Assembly (NCBI GenBank): GCA_947503365.1
Contig: CANNDT010000037.1
Coordinates: 1 to 40,033, forward strand
Length of the DNA: 40,033 nt
Direction of reading: 5' to 3'
From: CANNDT01 sp945876205
GTDB taxonomy: Bacteria > Acidobacteriota > Vicinamibacteria > Vicinamibacterales > UBA2999
Shown here: positions 10,562 to 18,506 of the stretch, piece by piece
Layout: each line of letters starts with the position of its first letter
How positions within the stretch are numbered: the first letter of the stretch is position 1
Notes under the pieces: model-generated
What the model saw: the letters and a program-made list of their open reading frames with translations, nothing else
Database searches by the model: none
Told to the model about the DNA's origin: nothing
Made by a program: the position numbers and the translations under genes

Positions 10562-11865
10562 CAGGCTGTGACCTCTTGAAAGACACGATCGAAGATATGG
10601 TCGACGTGCTGCAGTTGCTCGTCGAGATCAAACGCCTGCTCAATGTCCGCCGGCGGCAGCACCGCGGTGAGCTCGGCATCCGCCAGCAACAGCGCCTTGA
10701 AGTCGCGCTGTTCGTGGAAGGCGCGCATGGCGTTGCGCTGGACCCATTCGTAGGCCTGTTCGCGTGAGACACCGCGCCGCGCCAGCTCCAGCAGCACCGT
10801 GCCGGAAAACACCACGCCGCGGGATCGCTCCAGGTTCTCGCGCATCCGGTCCGGGTAGACCACCATGCCCGCGACGACGCGGGTAAACCGGCGCAGCATG
10901 TGGTCGAGCGCGATGAAGGTGTCGGGCAGGATCACCCGCTCCACCGACGAGTGGGAGATGTCCCGCTCGTGCCAGAGCGCGTTGTTCTCCAGCGCGGCGT
11001 GGGCATTGCCGCGCAGCAGGCGCGCCAAGCCGACGATCTGCTCGCAGGCGATCGGGTTGCGCTTGTGCGGCATCGCCGACGAGCCCTTCTGCCCCTTGGC
11101 GAACGGTTCCTCGACCTCGCCGATCTCGGTCTTCTGCAGGCCCCGCACTTCGAGCGCGAACTTCTCCAGCGACGAGCCGGTGATCGCCATCGCCGTCAAC
11201 AGCTCCGCATGGCGGTCGCGCTGGATGACCTGCGACGCCACCGGCGCCGGCGCGAGTCCAAGGCTCCGGCAGGCGTCCGCCTCGATCGACGGGGGGAGGT
11301 GCGCGAACACGCCAACCGCGCCCGAGAGCATGCCGACGGAGATTCCGTCGCGCGCGCGCTCGATGCGGACGACGTCACGCTGCAGCTCGGCGTGCCAGAG
11401 CGCCAGCTTCACCCCGAACGTCATCGGCTCCGCGTGCACGCCGTGGGTGCGGCCGATCATCGGCGTGCGCCGGTGTTCCTCGGCGCGGGCCCGGACGGCC
11501 TCAAGCAGGCCGGCGAGTCCCTTGAGGATCAGGCCGCACGCGTCGCGCATCTGCAGCGCCTGGGCAGTGTCGATCACGTCCGACGAGGTGAGGCCGAAGT
11601 GGAGCCACCGCGCGGAAGGACCGACATGCTCGGCAACCGCGGTGGTAAAAGCGATGACGTCGTGCTGGGTGACCTGCTCGATCGCCTCGATGCGATCGAT
11701 GTCGAACGCGGCTTTGGCCCGGATATCGCGGGCGGCCTCGGCAGGCACGATTCCCGCGCGGGCCATCGCCTCGACCGCGGCGAGCTCCACCTGCAACCAG
11801 GTTTCGTATCGCCGCTGGTCGCTCCAGATGCGACCCATGTCGGGGTGCGTGTACCGCGTGATCAT
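10561..11865 (-). CDS. purB: Adenylosuccinate lyase
   Basis: Cleaves SAICAR to AICAR and adenylosuccinate to AMP, so it acts in both purine branches. The 434-residue protein contains the fumarase/aspartase-family signature GSSAMPHKRNPI, the catalytic-His region GRTHGVHAEPMTFG and FGLTSSDVIDTA. The ATG at 11865 overlaps the stop of the M16 peptidase (ATGA). It is the first purine gene of the operon and is full length. Confidence 0.97.
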   Translation of the reverse strand: MITRYTHPDMGRIWSDQRRYETWLQVELAAVEAMARAGIVPAEAARDIRAKAAFDIDRIEAIEQVTQHDVIAFTTAVAEHVGPSARWLHFGLTSSDVIDTAQALQMRDACGLILKGLAGLLEAVRARAEEHRRTPMIGRTHGVHAEPMTFGVKLALWHAELQRDVVRIERARDGISVGMLSGAVGVFAHLPPSIEADACRSLGLAPAPVASQVIQRDRHAELLTAMAITGSSLEKFALEVRGLQKTEIGEVEEPFAKGQKGSSAMPHKRNPIACEQIVGLARLLRGNAHAALENNALWHERDISHSSVERVILPDTFIALDHMLRRFTRVVAGMVVYPDRMRENLERSRGVVFSGTVLLELARRGVSREQAYEWVQRNAMRAFHEQRDFKALLLADAELTAVLPPADIEQAFDLDEQLQHVDHIFDRVFQEVTA

Positions 11866-13217
11866 CCGAGTGCCAGGCGCTCCTGGGGAATCTGCAGCCC
11901 GTTGACCGCGCCGAGCACCGTGGCCGCGAGCGCGCGATCCGAGAAGAGATCCCGCCCGACACGCTGGATGTCTTCCACGGTCACCCGCTCGACGCCTTCG
12001 AGCGTCTCGTCGAGACCGAACTGCCGGTCGAAGTAGATTTCCTGGCGGGCCAAGTGAGACATGCGGCTCGAGGTGCTCTCGAGGTTCAGCATCAGGCTGC
12101 CCTTGAGATGATCCTTGGCCCGCTGCAGCTCCGCAGCCGGCAGCGGCTCATCCTTCATCCGCCGGATCTCCGCGACGACCACGTCAATCAACTCGGCCAC
12201 CGCCGTGTTGGCGCAGCCGGCGTAGATGGTCATCGAGCCGGTATCCCGATACGCGCTCAGCCCGCTGAAGACGGCGTAGGCGAGACCGCGTTTCTCCCGG
12301 ACATTCTGGAACAGGCGCGAGCTCATGGAGCCGCCCAGAATCGTGTTCAGCACGTAGCTGGAGTAACGATCCGCGTGGTCCTGCGGGTAGCCGCTCGTGC
12401 CGAGGCAGACATGACTCTGCTCGAGCTCCTTGTTGCGGATCAGGATCTTCGGCACCACCGTCGGCGGTGCGTCGTTCAGTGGCGCGTTCTGTCGCGGCAG
12501 CGCCTCGAATGTCCGCTCGATCAACTCGCGCACGCGCGCATGCTCGATGTTGCCGACCGCGGCGACGATCAGATTCGGAGAGGAGTAGGTGGACGTAAAG
12601 TAGTCGCGCAGCCCCTCAACGGTGAGGGCCGACACGGTATCGGGGGTACCCAGGATCGGCCGCCCGAGCGGATGACCAGCCCAGAAGTTTTCGGTGAAAA
12701 GCTCGTGGACCAGATCGTCGGGCGTGTCCTCGACCATCTTGATCTCCTCGAGCACGACCTTCTTCTCGCGCGAGATGTCGTCAGCGCTGAAGGCGGGGCG
12801 CATCACGATATCGGCCAGCACCTCCACCGCGAGCGGGAGATGTTCGTCAAGCACCTTGATGTAGTAGCTCGCGTACTCCTTCGCCGTGAACGCGTCCATC
12901 TGCCCGCCGATGGAATCAATCGCCTGCGCGATGTCTTCGGCGCTGCGGTTCGCCGTGCCCTTGAAGAGCATGTGCTCAACGAAGTGGGCGATGCCGCCCT
13001 GCTCGGCCGGCTCGTGGCGGGAACCGCGCGCGAGCCAGACACCGATACTGACCGAGCGCACATGCGGCATCCGCTCCGTAAGGAGCCGGAGACCGTTCGG
13101 AAGCACGTCGCGGACGATCACTGATTGAGGCACCGGATGCGTTTGAGGGGCCGCGCCTGCCAGCGCGTCACGGGGCTCGATTGGCTTGCTCGATTGGCTC
13201 GCCCAGAAGCACCGCAA
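11862..13217 (-). CDS. M16 family zinc metallopeptidase (PqqL/processing-peptidase type)
   Basis: A pitrilysin-clan peptidase with the inverted zinc motif HxxEH (HFVEH, about residues 78-82) and the downstream zinc-ligand region EEIKMVEDTPDD. It is the small 430-450 residue type seen as bacterial PMPCB-like or YmxG proteins, with N- and C-terminal M16 halves (the inactive half around FQNVREKRGLAYAVFSG). Conserved sequence begins at VRDVLPNGLRLLTERM. The start is unclear: the longest frame uses TTG at 13217, and GTG at 13133 is an alternative; neither has a good ribosome site. No signal peptide is evident. It heads the purine operon with an ATGA overlap into purB; a direct role in purine synthesis is not known. 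Confidence 0.88.
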   Translation of the reverse strand: MRCFWASQSSKPIEPRDALAGAAPQTHPVPQSVIVRDVLPNGLRLLTERMPHVRSVSIGVWLARGSRHEPAEQGGIAHFVEHMLFKGTANRSAEDIAQAIDSIGGQMDAFTAKEYASYYIKVLDEHLPLAVEVLADIVMRPAFSADDISREKKVVLEEIKMVEDTPDDLVHELFTENFWAGHPLGRPILGTPDTVSALTVEGLRDYFTSTYSSPNLIVAAVGNIEHARVRELIERTFEALPRQNAPLNDAPPTVVPKILIRNKELEQSHVCLGTSGYPQDHADRYSSYVLNTILGGSMSSRLFQNVREKRGLAYAVFSGLSAYRDTGSMTIYAGCANTAVAELIDVVVAEIRRMKDEPLPAAELQRAKDHLKGSLMLNLESTSSRMSHLARQEIYFDRQFGLDETLEGVERVTVEDIQRVGRDLFSDRALAATVLGAVNGLQIPQERLALG

Positions 13218-13252
13218 CTCGTTGATAGACAGGGAATTAGAAGAACGGTTAA

Positions 13253-13281
13253 ATCATAGCACGCAGCGCCGTGCCCGGCAA
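13253..13281 (-). promoter_or_regulatory. Candidate promoter of the M16-purine operon
   Basis: Minus strand: TTGCCG (13281-13276), 17-bp spacer, TATGAT (13258-13253). -35 matches 4/6 and -10 5/6. The predicted start near 13246 lies about 30 nt before the TTG start. No purine riboswitch fold was recognised between it and the gene. Confidence 0.5.
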
Positions 13282-13344
13282 TACCGAATCCTCATCGTGG
13301 GCGGCAGCCGGAGCCGTCAATGCCGGGGGAGTCGACCCGCCGTT

Positions 13345-13353
13345 TGCTACAAT
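13345..13353 (+). promoter_or_regulatory. Extended -10 promoter of rlmN
   Basis: Plus strand TGC-TACAAT: an extended -10 with a 5/6 hexamer and no convincing -35. The predicted start is about 13360, giving a leader of some 30 nt before the rlmN ATG. Confidence 0.45.
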
Positions 13354-13390
13354 CGTCTGCTCGCATCTGTCAGAAAACGCGAGACATAGC

Positions 13391-14470
13391 ATGAGCACCC
13401 CGCAACTGGATCTGGCCGGGCTCGAACTCGACGAGTTGGAAGCGTCGCTCGCGGCCAGCGGCCATGAGCGATTTCACGCACGCCAGCTCTACCGCTGGAT
13501 CCACAAGCGCGCCGTCACTGACTTCGATCTCATGACGGATCTCTCGCGGCCACTCCGCTCCCGGCTGGCTCAGGACTTCGCCATCTCCACGCCGCGCATC
13601 GTCAGCGACGAGCGCTCGATCGATGGAACCCGGAAGCTCGTCCTCGAACTCGCCGACGAACGTCGGATCGAGTCGGTGTTCATCCCCGACACGCCGGCGA
13701 TGACGTTCTGTATTTCAACGCAGGTGGGCTGCGCGATGGCATGCGGCTTCTGCCTCACCGGCAAGATGGGACTGGTGCGCAACCTCACCGCTGGCGAGAT
13801 CGCCGGCCAGGTCCGCGTGCTCGCGGCCGCTACCCAGCTCCTCGACAAGCCATTCAACATCGTCCTGATGGGGATGGGCGAGCCGCTGCACAACTACGAA
13901 CAGACGATGAAGGCGCTCCGCATGCTGCACTCGGAGCACGGCCTGGCCGTTTCTCCGCGGCGGGTGACGCTGTCGACGGTGGGGATCGTTCCCGGTCTCG
14001 AGCGGCTCGGCCGCGAGGCGCTGATGCCGAACCTCGCTGTCTCCCTTCATGCGACGACGGACGAGCAGCGGACGATGCTGGTGCCGCCGAACCGCAAGTA
14101 CCCGCTGGCGGCGATCCTTGACGCGTGCCGCAGGTTTCCCCTCAAGAAGCGGAGCCGTATCACCTTCGAGTACGTGATGCTCGACGGCGTCAACGACACA
14201 CCTGAGGACGCCAGACGCCTTGCCGGACTTCTCGCTGGAATCAAGGCCAAGGTCAATCTGATCCCGCTGAATCCAGCGCCGGGCATACCGTTCGACCGCC
14301 CGTCCGACGATCGCGTCGATCGTTTTGCGCAGATTCTTGCCGACCGTCATCTGACGGTGTCCGTGCGCAAGAGCCGGGGACGGGACATTCGCGCCGCGTG
14401 CGGTCAGTTGATTGTCGAAGGCGGGACCAGCAGGACCGCGGCGCAGCAGATGGCGCTGCTGCTTAAATAG
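13391..14470 (+). CDS. rlmN: 23S rRNA (adenine2503-C2) / tRNA A37 methyltransferase
   Basis: Radical-SAM enzyme that methylates C2 of A2503 in 23S rRNA (and A37 in some tRNAs), tuning the peptidyl-transferase centre. The 359-residue protein carries the CxxxCxxC cluster site CAMACGFC (114-121), the MGMGEPL motif and the C-terminal resolving cysteine (AACGQL, Cys337); the other catalytic Cys is expected in the N-terminal half of the RlmN fold. The ATG at 13391 gives the normal N-terminus; an open frame upstream adds 40 unconserved residues. Its 3' end overlaps by 8 bp the convergent mtaB remnant. Confidence 0.97.
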   Translation: MSTPQLDLAGLELDELEASLAASGHERFHARQLYRWIHKRAVTDFDLMTDLSRPLRSRLAQDFAISTPRIVSDERSIDGTRKLVLELADERRIESVFIPDTPAMTFCISTQVGCAMACGFCLTGKMGLVRNLTAGEIAGQVRVLAAATQLLDKPFNIVLMGMGEPLHNYEQTMKALRMLHSEHGLAVSPRRVTLSTVGIVPGLERLGREALMPNLAVSLHATTDEQRTMLVPPNRKYPLAAILDACRRFPLKKRSRITFEYVMLDGVNDTPEDARRLAGLLAGIKAKVNLIPLNPAPGIPFDRPSDDRVDRFAQILADRHLTVSVRKSRGRDIRAACGQLIVEGGTSRTAAQQMALLLK

Positions 14471-15013
14471 CGACCTGCACCCACGTGTTGCGCGGACGCT
14501 GGTCGCCGAGCGAGACCTTGACGTAGTTATCGGTCACCGCCGAGCGGCCGTCGTCGACGGTCAGGGCGCGCCGCTGTGTGCCTGCCTGCGATCCCCGAAA
14601 CCTCACCGCCATCGCCACTCCCATCGCGCGAATCACCGCGCCGCGCTGCCGAACCACGGTTCCGTCGACCTTGTACCGGGCGGTGTACGGGCGGCGCATG
14701 GCCTGCAGCATCTCTTCACTGCCATGCTGGAGCGGCAGGTGGAAATGCGGCGCGATCCTGGGCGAGGACGCCACCAGGTCGACGATTCCTCGCAGCCGGT
14801 CTGGACACGCAGCGTGAGGGCTGTCCGTCCGGCGACTCCGGGCTCCAGCGGGGCACCGCCCGCAATTCGCCGGGACGCCGCGTTGCGTAGCAGCCGGTCA
14901 CCACGACCTTCACGCCAGGGTTGGCCTTCGCGATGCGACGAGAGCTCGCGCTCGATCACCAGCGAATCCACCTGGTTGACGCGGCAGCCGAAGGTTAGGA
15001 CGGCGTACTTCAT
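14463..15013 (-). pseudogene. mtaB: Decayed MtaB-type tRNA methylthiotransferase
   Basis: The intact enzyme adds a methylthio group to t6A37 of tRNA and is about 430 residues; only 551 bp remain. Conserved blocks survive in correct order but in different frames: MKYAVLTFGCRVNQVDS with following residues (15013-14939); RRIAKANPGVKVVVTGCYA and onward (14940-14851); RTALTLRVQTGCEE (about 14827-14788); IVDLVASSPRIAPHFHLPLQ and onward (14786-14673); and a TRAM-like tail ending TDNYVKVSLGDQRPRNTWVQ (14672-14466). Missing are the NTCTVT cysteine region, most of the radical-SAM CxxxCxxC loop and a stretch after RRPYTARY. No functional Fe-S enzyme can be made. The original ATG still overlaps the purD stop (ATGA), so it was once coupled to purD. 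Assembly error is an alternative to true decay. Confidence 0.85.
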
Positions 15014-16290
15014 CGTCGCGCGAGCGCCTTGAGGCCGATGTCCCGCCGCAGCTGCATGCCGTCGAAGTGAATGTGGGCCGCGGCGGCGTACGCCACGTCG
15101 ATCGCGTCGCGGTAGGTCGGGCCGCGGCCAACGACCGACAACACGCGGCCGCCCGCGGTAACCAGCTGGCCATCACGACGCGCAGTCCCGGCGTGAAACA
15201 CCATCGCGCCGGGCACCTTCGCGGCCGCGTCGATGCCGGTGATGACCCGGCCGGTCTCGACGGTGTCGGGATAGCCGCCGGCGGCGACCACGACCGACAC
15301 GTGTGGTTCGGCCCGAAAGCGTGCCGGACGGGACGGCAGCGCACTGGTGGCCGCTGATGCGAGCAGCCACGACAGATCCTCGTCCAGCATCGGGAAAATT
15401 ACCTGCGCCTCCGGATCACCGAAGCGCACGTTGAACTCGATAACCTTTGGACCGTCGGCGGTGAGCATCAGTCCGACGTAGAGAAAGCCGCGAAACGGCG
15501 TCCCTTCGGCCTCCATGCCGGCAAGCACCGGCTGGACGATCTCGTCAACGACCCGCCGTTCCACCTCCGGCGTCATCAGGGGGCTCGGCGCGAACGCACC
15601 CATGCCGCCGGTGTTCGGCCCGAGGTCACCGTCAAAGATTCGCTTGTGATCCTGCGCGGACGACAGCGACACGAAGCGCGTGCCATCGGCCAGGACGAAA
15701 TAGGACGCTTCCTCGCCGACGAGGAACTCCTCGATCACCAGGCGATCGCCGGCGCCACCGAACCGCCTGTCGATCATCGCCGCGCGCACGGCGGCCTCCG
15801 CAGCCTGGCGATCCTCGGCGATCACCACGCCCTTGCCGGCGGCGAGGCCGTCGGCCTTGAGGACGACCGGCACGCCGAACTCGCCCGAGGCAATCGCCGC
15901 CAGGGCCACCCCGGACGACTCGCAGTTCAGAAAGCGCGCCGTGGGCACGTGATGGCGCGCCATGAAGTCTTTCGCAAACGCCTTGCTCCACTCAAGCGCG
16001 GCGGCCGCCCGCGTCGGACCGACGATCGGCAGGAGCCGTTCGGCAAAGAGATCGGCAATCCCGAGGCTGAGCGGCAGTTCGGGCCCGACGACCGTGAGAT
16101 CGATCCGCTCATGCTGGGCCAGCGCCGCCAGATCCGCCGGCCTGGTCACGTCGCCGGGCACGCAGCGCGCGCACGCGCTGATGCCTGGATTGCCCGGCGT
16201 GCAAAGGACCTCGGTGACGTTCCGCTCGCGTGACAGCTTCCAGGCAATTGCATGCTCGCGGGCGCCGCTGCCGACGATGAGAATCTTCAT
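15010..16290 (-). CDS. purD: Phosphoribosylamine-glycine ligase (GAR synthetase)
   Basis: ATP-grasp enzyme joining phosphoribosylamine and glycine, step two of purine synthesis. The 426-residue protein starts MKILIVGSGAREHAI, carries the ATP-grasp motifs VLKADGLAAGKGVV and DHKRIFDGDLGPNTGGMG, and the metal-binding EFNVRFGDPE. It is full length. The ATG at 16290 has an AGGAG 14 nt upstream, rather far for a ribosome site. It sits apart from the main purine operon, separated by rlmN and the mtaB remnant that overlaps its stop. No clear promoter was found in the 218-bp gap shared with rpsU. Confidence 0.97.
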   Translation of the reverse strand: MKILIVGSGAREHAIAWKLSRERNVTEVLCTPGNPGISACARCVPGDVTRPADLAALAQHERIDLTVVGPELPLSLGIADLFAERLLPIVGPTRAAAALEWSKAFAKDFMARHHVPTARFLNCESSGVALAAIASGEFGVPVVLKADGLAAGKGVVIAEDRQAAEAAVRAAMIDRRFGGAGDRLVIEEFLVGEEASYFVLADGTRFVSLSSAQDHKRIFDGDLGPNTGGMGAFAPSPLMTPEVERRVVDEIVQPVLAGMEAEGTPFRGFLYVGLMLTADGPKVIEFNVRFGDPEAQVIFPMLDEDLSWLLASAATSALPSRPARFRAEPHVSVVVAAGGYPDTVETGRVITGIDAAAKVPGAMVFHAGTARRDGQLVTAGGRVLSVVGRGPTYRDAIDVAYAAAAHIHFDGMQLRRDIGLKALARR

Positions 16291-16389
16291 GGGAGTCTGT
16301 TTAACTCCTTTTTGAACAGGACGTTACACGGTGCAGGACGATGGCGGCTGGCGTGCTGAATCGGGCGTGAAAGACCCGGACGTATCTTG

Positions 16390-16418
16390 TTGACGTGGCG
16401 GCGTGTTGGGCCTAGAAT
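16390..16418 (+). promoter_or_regulatory. Promoter of rpsU
   Basis: Plus strand: TTGACG (16390-16395), 17-bp spacer, TAGAAT (16413-16418); both hexamers match 5/6. The predicted start is near 16425, giving an approximately 85-nt leader. In the same gap (16291-16508) the only other structure seen is a small GGAGT/ACTCC stem followed by T5 close to the purD start. Confidence 0.65.
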
Positions 16419-16508
16419 CCGCGCCCGCCTGTGATAGCCTAGCATATTCGGCACTTTTCAACGGGCATCACAGTGAGCCACTTAGCCAGTAGAGGGGGTG
16501 TTACAGGC

Positions 16509-16706
16509 GTGGCTGAAGTCAAGATTCAGGAAGGCGAGTCGATCGAAAGCGCCCTCCGACGGTTCAAGCGCAAGGTTCAGCAGGAAGACATCATCAAGGA
16601 CATCAAGAAGCACTCCTTCTATCTGAAACCGGGTGACAAACGTCGGGCAAAACAGGCGCTGGCGCGCAAGCGCAACCGCAAGAAGCTCCGGCGCGAAACG
16701 GAGTAA
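16509..16706 (+). CDS. rpsU: 30S ribosomal protein S21
   Basis: Small basic protein of the 30S subunit, near the anti-Shine-Dalgarno end of 16S rRNA, where it helps start translation. The 65-residue product begins VAEVKIQEGESIESALRRFK and ends in a Lys/Arg-rich helix (ARKRNRKKLRRE), as expected. The start is GTG at 16509, not the ATG at 16473, because the family begins here and a strong AGAGGGGGTG ribosome site lies at 16490-16499. Confidence 0.95.
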   Translation: MAEVKIQEGESIESALRRFKRKVQQEDIIKDIKKHSFYLKPGDKRRAKQALARKRNRKKLRRETE

Positions 16707-16745
16707 CAAGCGGGGGAACGATCGACTCTCAAAGGGTGGCGACCG

Positions 16746-17054
16746 ATGGAGTTCCAGGACAAGTCCCTAGCGTGCGTGGATTGCGGGTCGGATTTCATCT
16801 GGACGGCTGGCGAACAGCTGTTCTTTGCTGACAAGCAGTTCAAGAACGAACCGAAGCGTTGCAAGGCGTGCAAGGCAAAGCGGGCGACCCGGGGCTCATC
16901 CGGACCTTCGATGCAAAGCCGCGTGGAAACGCAGACCCAGTGCTCGGCGTGCGGCAAAGACACCACGGTGCCATTCCGTCCGACACAGGGACGTCCGGTC
17001 TTCTGCAAGGAGTGCTTCCAGCAGCGGAAGTTCGCCGACGCAGGCGGGGTCTAG
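16746..17054 (+). CDS. Double zinc-ribbon protein
   Basis: A 102-residue protein with four CxxC knuckles: CVDCGSDF (about 10-13), CKACKAKR (about 39-42), CSACGKDT (about 66-69) and CKECF (about 87-90). This spells two zinc ribbons, the first resembling the probable zinc-ribbon (zf_Tbcl-like) family next to ribosomal or DEAD-box genes in many bacteria. The linker is Ser/Gly-rich. Ribosome-site-like AAAGGGTGG lies just before the ATG. It follows rpsU by 39 nt, most likely on the same transcript, which hints at a role near RNA or ribosomes; the actual function is unknown. Confidence 0.85.
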   Translation: MEFQDKSLACVDCGSDFIWTAGEQLFFADKQFKNEPKRCKACKAKRATRGSSGPSMQSRVETQTQCSACGKDTTVPFRPTQGRPVFCKECFQQRKFADAGGV

Positions 17055-17108
17055 ACCACACTTCACGGATCGCGCCGTCAGGTAGCGTTCCGCGCAGAGT
17101 TCACGGGG

Positions 17109-17138
17109 CCAGACGCACCACCGCTGGGGCGTCTGGCT
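17109..17138 (+). terminator. Probable terminator after rpsU-zinc-ribbon operon
   Basis: A 9-bp perfect stem GCCAGACGC (17109-17117) / GCGTCTGGC (17130-17138) with a 12-nt loop, followed by a T-rich but interrupted tail (TCTATTCTAT). It lies 54 nt after the zinc-ribbon stop and just before the next promoter. Confidence 0.6.
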
Positions 17139-17149
17139 CTATTCTATGT

Positions 17150-17158
17150 GTTAAAATC
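17150..17158 (+). promoter_or_regulatory. Extended -10 promoter of the STAS-UbiA-GT cluster
   Basis: Plus strand TGT-TAAAAT, an extended -10 with a 5/6 hexamer and no good -35. It lies 12 bp after the preceding hairpin and 32 bp before the STAS start codon, so it is the best candidate to drive the seven-kilobase cluster. Confidence 0.45.
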
Positions 17159-17190
17159 GCGGGCTTTACGACCATTCGAGGACACGTGTA

Positions 17191-17544
17191 ATGCAGATCG
17201 AGGAACGCGCCGCCGGGGACGTCACCGTGCTGGACCTCAAGGGCAAGATGACGCTCGGCGAAGGCGACGAGCTTCTGAAAGACAAAATCAACAGTCTTGC
17301 GCTGCAGGGGCGGCGCAAGATCGTCCTGAACCTGGCTGACGTGCCGTATATCGACAGCGCCGGCCTGGGCGAGATCGTCCGGACCTACACCACGATCAGC
17401 CGGCAGGGCGGCCAGCTCAAGCTGCTCAGCCTGACCAAACGGATCACGGACCTGCTGTCGATCACCAAGCTGCTGACGGTCTTCGAGACGTACGACAACG
17501 AGGCTGACGCCGTCCGGAGCTTTTCGTCCTCCGCGCGCGTCTAG
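17191..17544 (+). CDS. STAS-domain anti-sigma factor antagonist
   Basis: A 117-residue single-domain protein of the SpoIIAA/RsbV type. The conserved block VPYIDSAGLGEIV contains Ser56, the residue phosphorylated by anti-sigma-factor kinases in this family. The first strands (VTVLDLKGKMTLGEG) and the last helix fit the fold. GAGGA 9 nt before the ATG may serve as the ribosome site. No partner kinase, phosphatase or sigma factor is nearby; instead it heads an operon of membrane and glycosyltransferase genes, with the UbiA-like start 11 nt downstream. It may therefore control polysaccharide synthesis rather than, or in addition to, a sigma factor (inference). Confidence 0.9.
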   Translation: MQIEERAAGDVTVLDLKGKMTLGEGDELLKDKINSLALQGRRKIVLNLADVPYIDSAGLGEIVRTYTTISRQGGQLKLLSLTKRITDLLSITKLLTVFETYDNEADAVRSFSSSARV

Positions 17545-17555
17545 CGGGCCGCGCT

Positions 17556-18506
17556 GTGGCGGCGCGCACCTCTACCCCTTTCGTCGCCGGTCCGTCGGCC
17601 TCGGCCGCTCCAGCGGTTCCGGCCCGGGCACTCCCCGCGCTGCTCCTGGTGTCATTGCGGCCGGAACAGTGGCCGAAAAATCTCTTGGTCTTCGCCGGGC
17701 TGCTGTTCGGCATGCGGCTGCTGGCGCTGGAGGCGGTCGCGACGGCGATGGCGGCCTTCGGCATCTTCTGCGCGCTGTCCGGCGCCGTCTACCTGTTCAA
17801 CGACGTCTCCGACCGCGAGGGCGACCGGGCTCACCCGCTGAAGCGCCTGAGGCCGGTCGCATCCGGCCAGCTGTCGCCGCGCGTCGCCCTCGTCGCGGCA
17901 GGCGTCCTCGGCGTGCTGGCCCTGCAGGCGGCGCTGCTGATCTCGCCGTCGTTCGCGCTCGTGGCGGGTGTCTATCTGGCGTTGCTGCTGCTGTATTCAG
18001 CGGCCCTTAAACACATCGTCATCGTCGACGTCCTGGTCATCGCCGGAGGGTTCGTGCTGCGCGCGGTCGCGGGCGCGATCGCCGTCAACGTGCCGATCAG
18101 CAAGTGGCTGCTGGTGTGCACCACGCTCCTCGCCCTGTTCCTCGGATTGAGCAAGCGACGGCACGAGCTGACGCTGCTGACCGATGGCGCCGTCGGCCAC
18201 CGCCCGATCCTTGGCGAGTACTCGCCGTATCTGCTCGACCAGATGATCGGTGTTGTCACCGCTTCGACGCTCATGGCGTACAGCTTCTACGCGACGAGCG
18301 TTGAGACGGCCGACAAGTTCGGCACCGACCGGCTGACCTGGACCATTCCGTTTGTGCTCTACGGCATCTTCCGATATCTCTATCTGGTGCATCAGAAGCT
18401 AGGGAGGCGGAAGCCCCTCGGCGATGCTCGTCTCCGACCGGCCGTTGCTGGCCTGTGGCGGCCTCTGGACCGTCAGCGTTATCCTGCTGCTCTATTTCCC
18501 CGCTAG
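17556..18506 (+). CDS. UbiA-family prenyltransferase, like decaprenyl-phosphate phosphoribosyltransferase; 3' end frameshifted
   Basis: Membrane enzyme; relatives transfer phosphoribose from PRPP to polyprenyl phosphate. The family hallmarks are LRPEQWPKNLLVFAGLLFG (34-52), NDVSDREGD (82-90, Mg-PRPP site), LKRLRPVASG (95-104) and YSAALKHIVIVDVL (147-160), with about eight membrane helices. The start is GTG at 17556. The frame is good to K281-L282 and then reads GRRKPLGDARLRP and stops at 18506. The expected last helix (GGGSPSAMLVSDRPLL then LLLYF) continues in the +1 frame from 18403, so one extra base, probably a G in GGG 18402-18404, has shifted the gene. It could be a sequencing error, true mutation or recoding. 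As read, the last membrane helix is lost. Confidence 0.8.
   Translation: MAARTSTPFVAGPSASAAPAVPARALPALLLVSLRPEQWPKNLLVFAGLLFGMRLLALEAVATAMAAFGIFCALSGAVYLFNDVSDREGDRAHPLKRLRPVASGQLSPRVALVAAGVLGVLALQAALLISPSFALVAGVYLALLLLYSAALKHIVIVDVLVIAGGFVLRAVAGAIAVNVPISKWLLVCTTLLALFLGLSKRRHELTLLTDGAVGHRPILGEYSPYLLDQMIGVVTASTLMAYSFYATSVETADKFGTDRLTWTIPFVLYGIFRYLYLVHQKLGRRKPLGDARLRPAVAGLWRPLDRQRYPAALFPR

Noticed and set aside
16295..16317. GGAGT/ACTCC stem followed by five T, reading as a plus-strand mini-terminator
   Set aside because: No plus-strand gene ends before it; a 5-bp stem is weak and it lies in the purD leader.
18399..18426. Programmed frameshift of prfB type in the UbiA gene
   Set aside because: There is no in-frame stop or slippery CUU at the shift point; AGGGAGG is present but a simple extra G explains the shift better. 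Not fully excluded.
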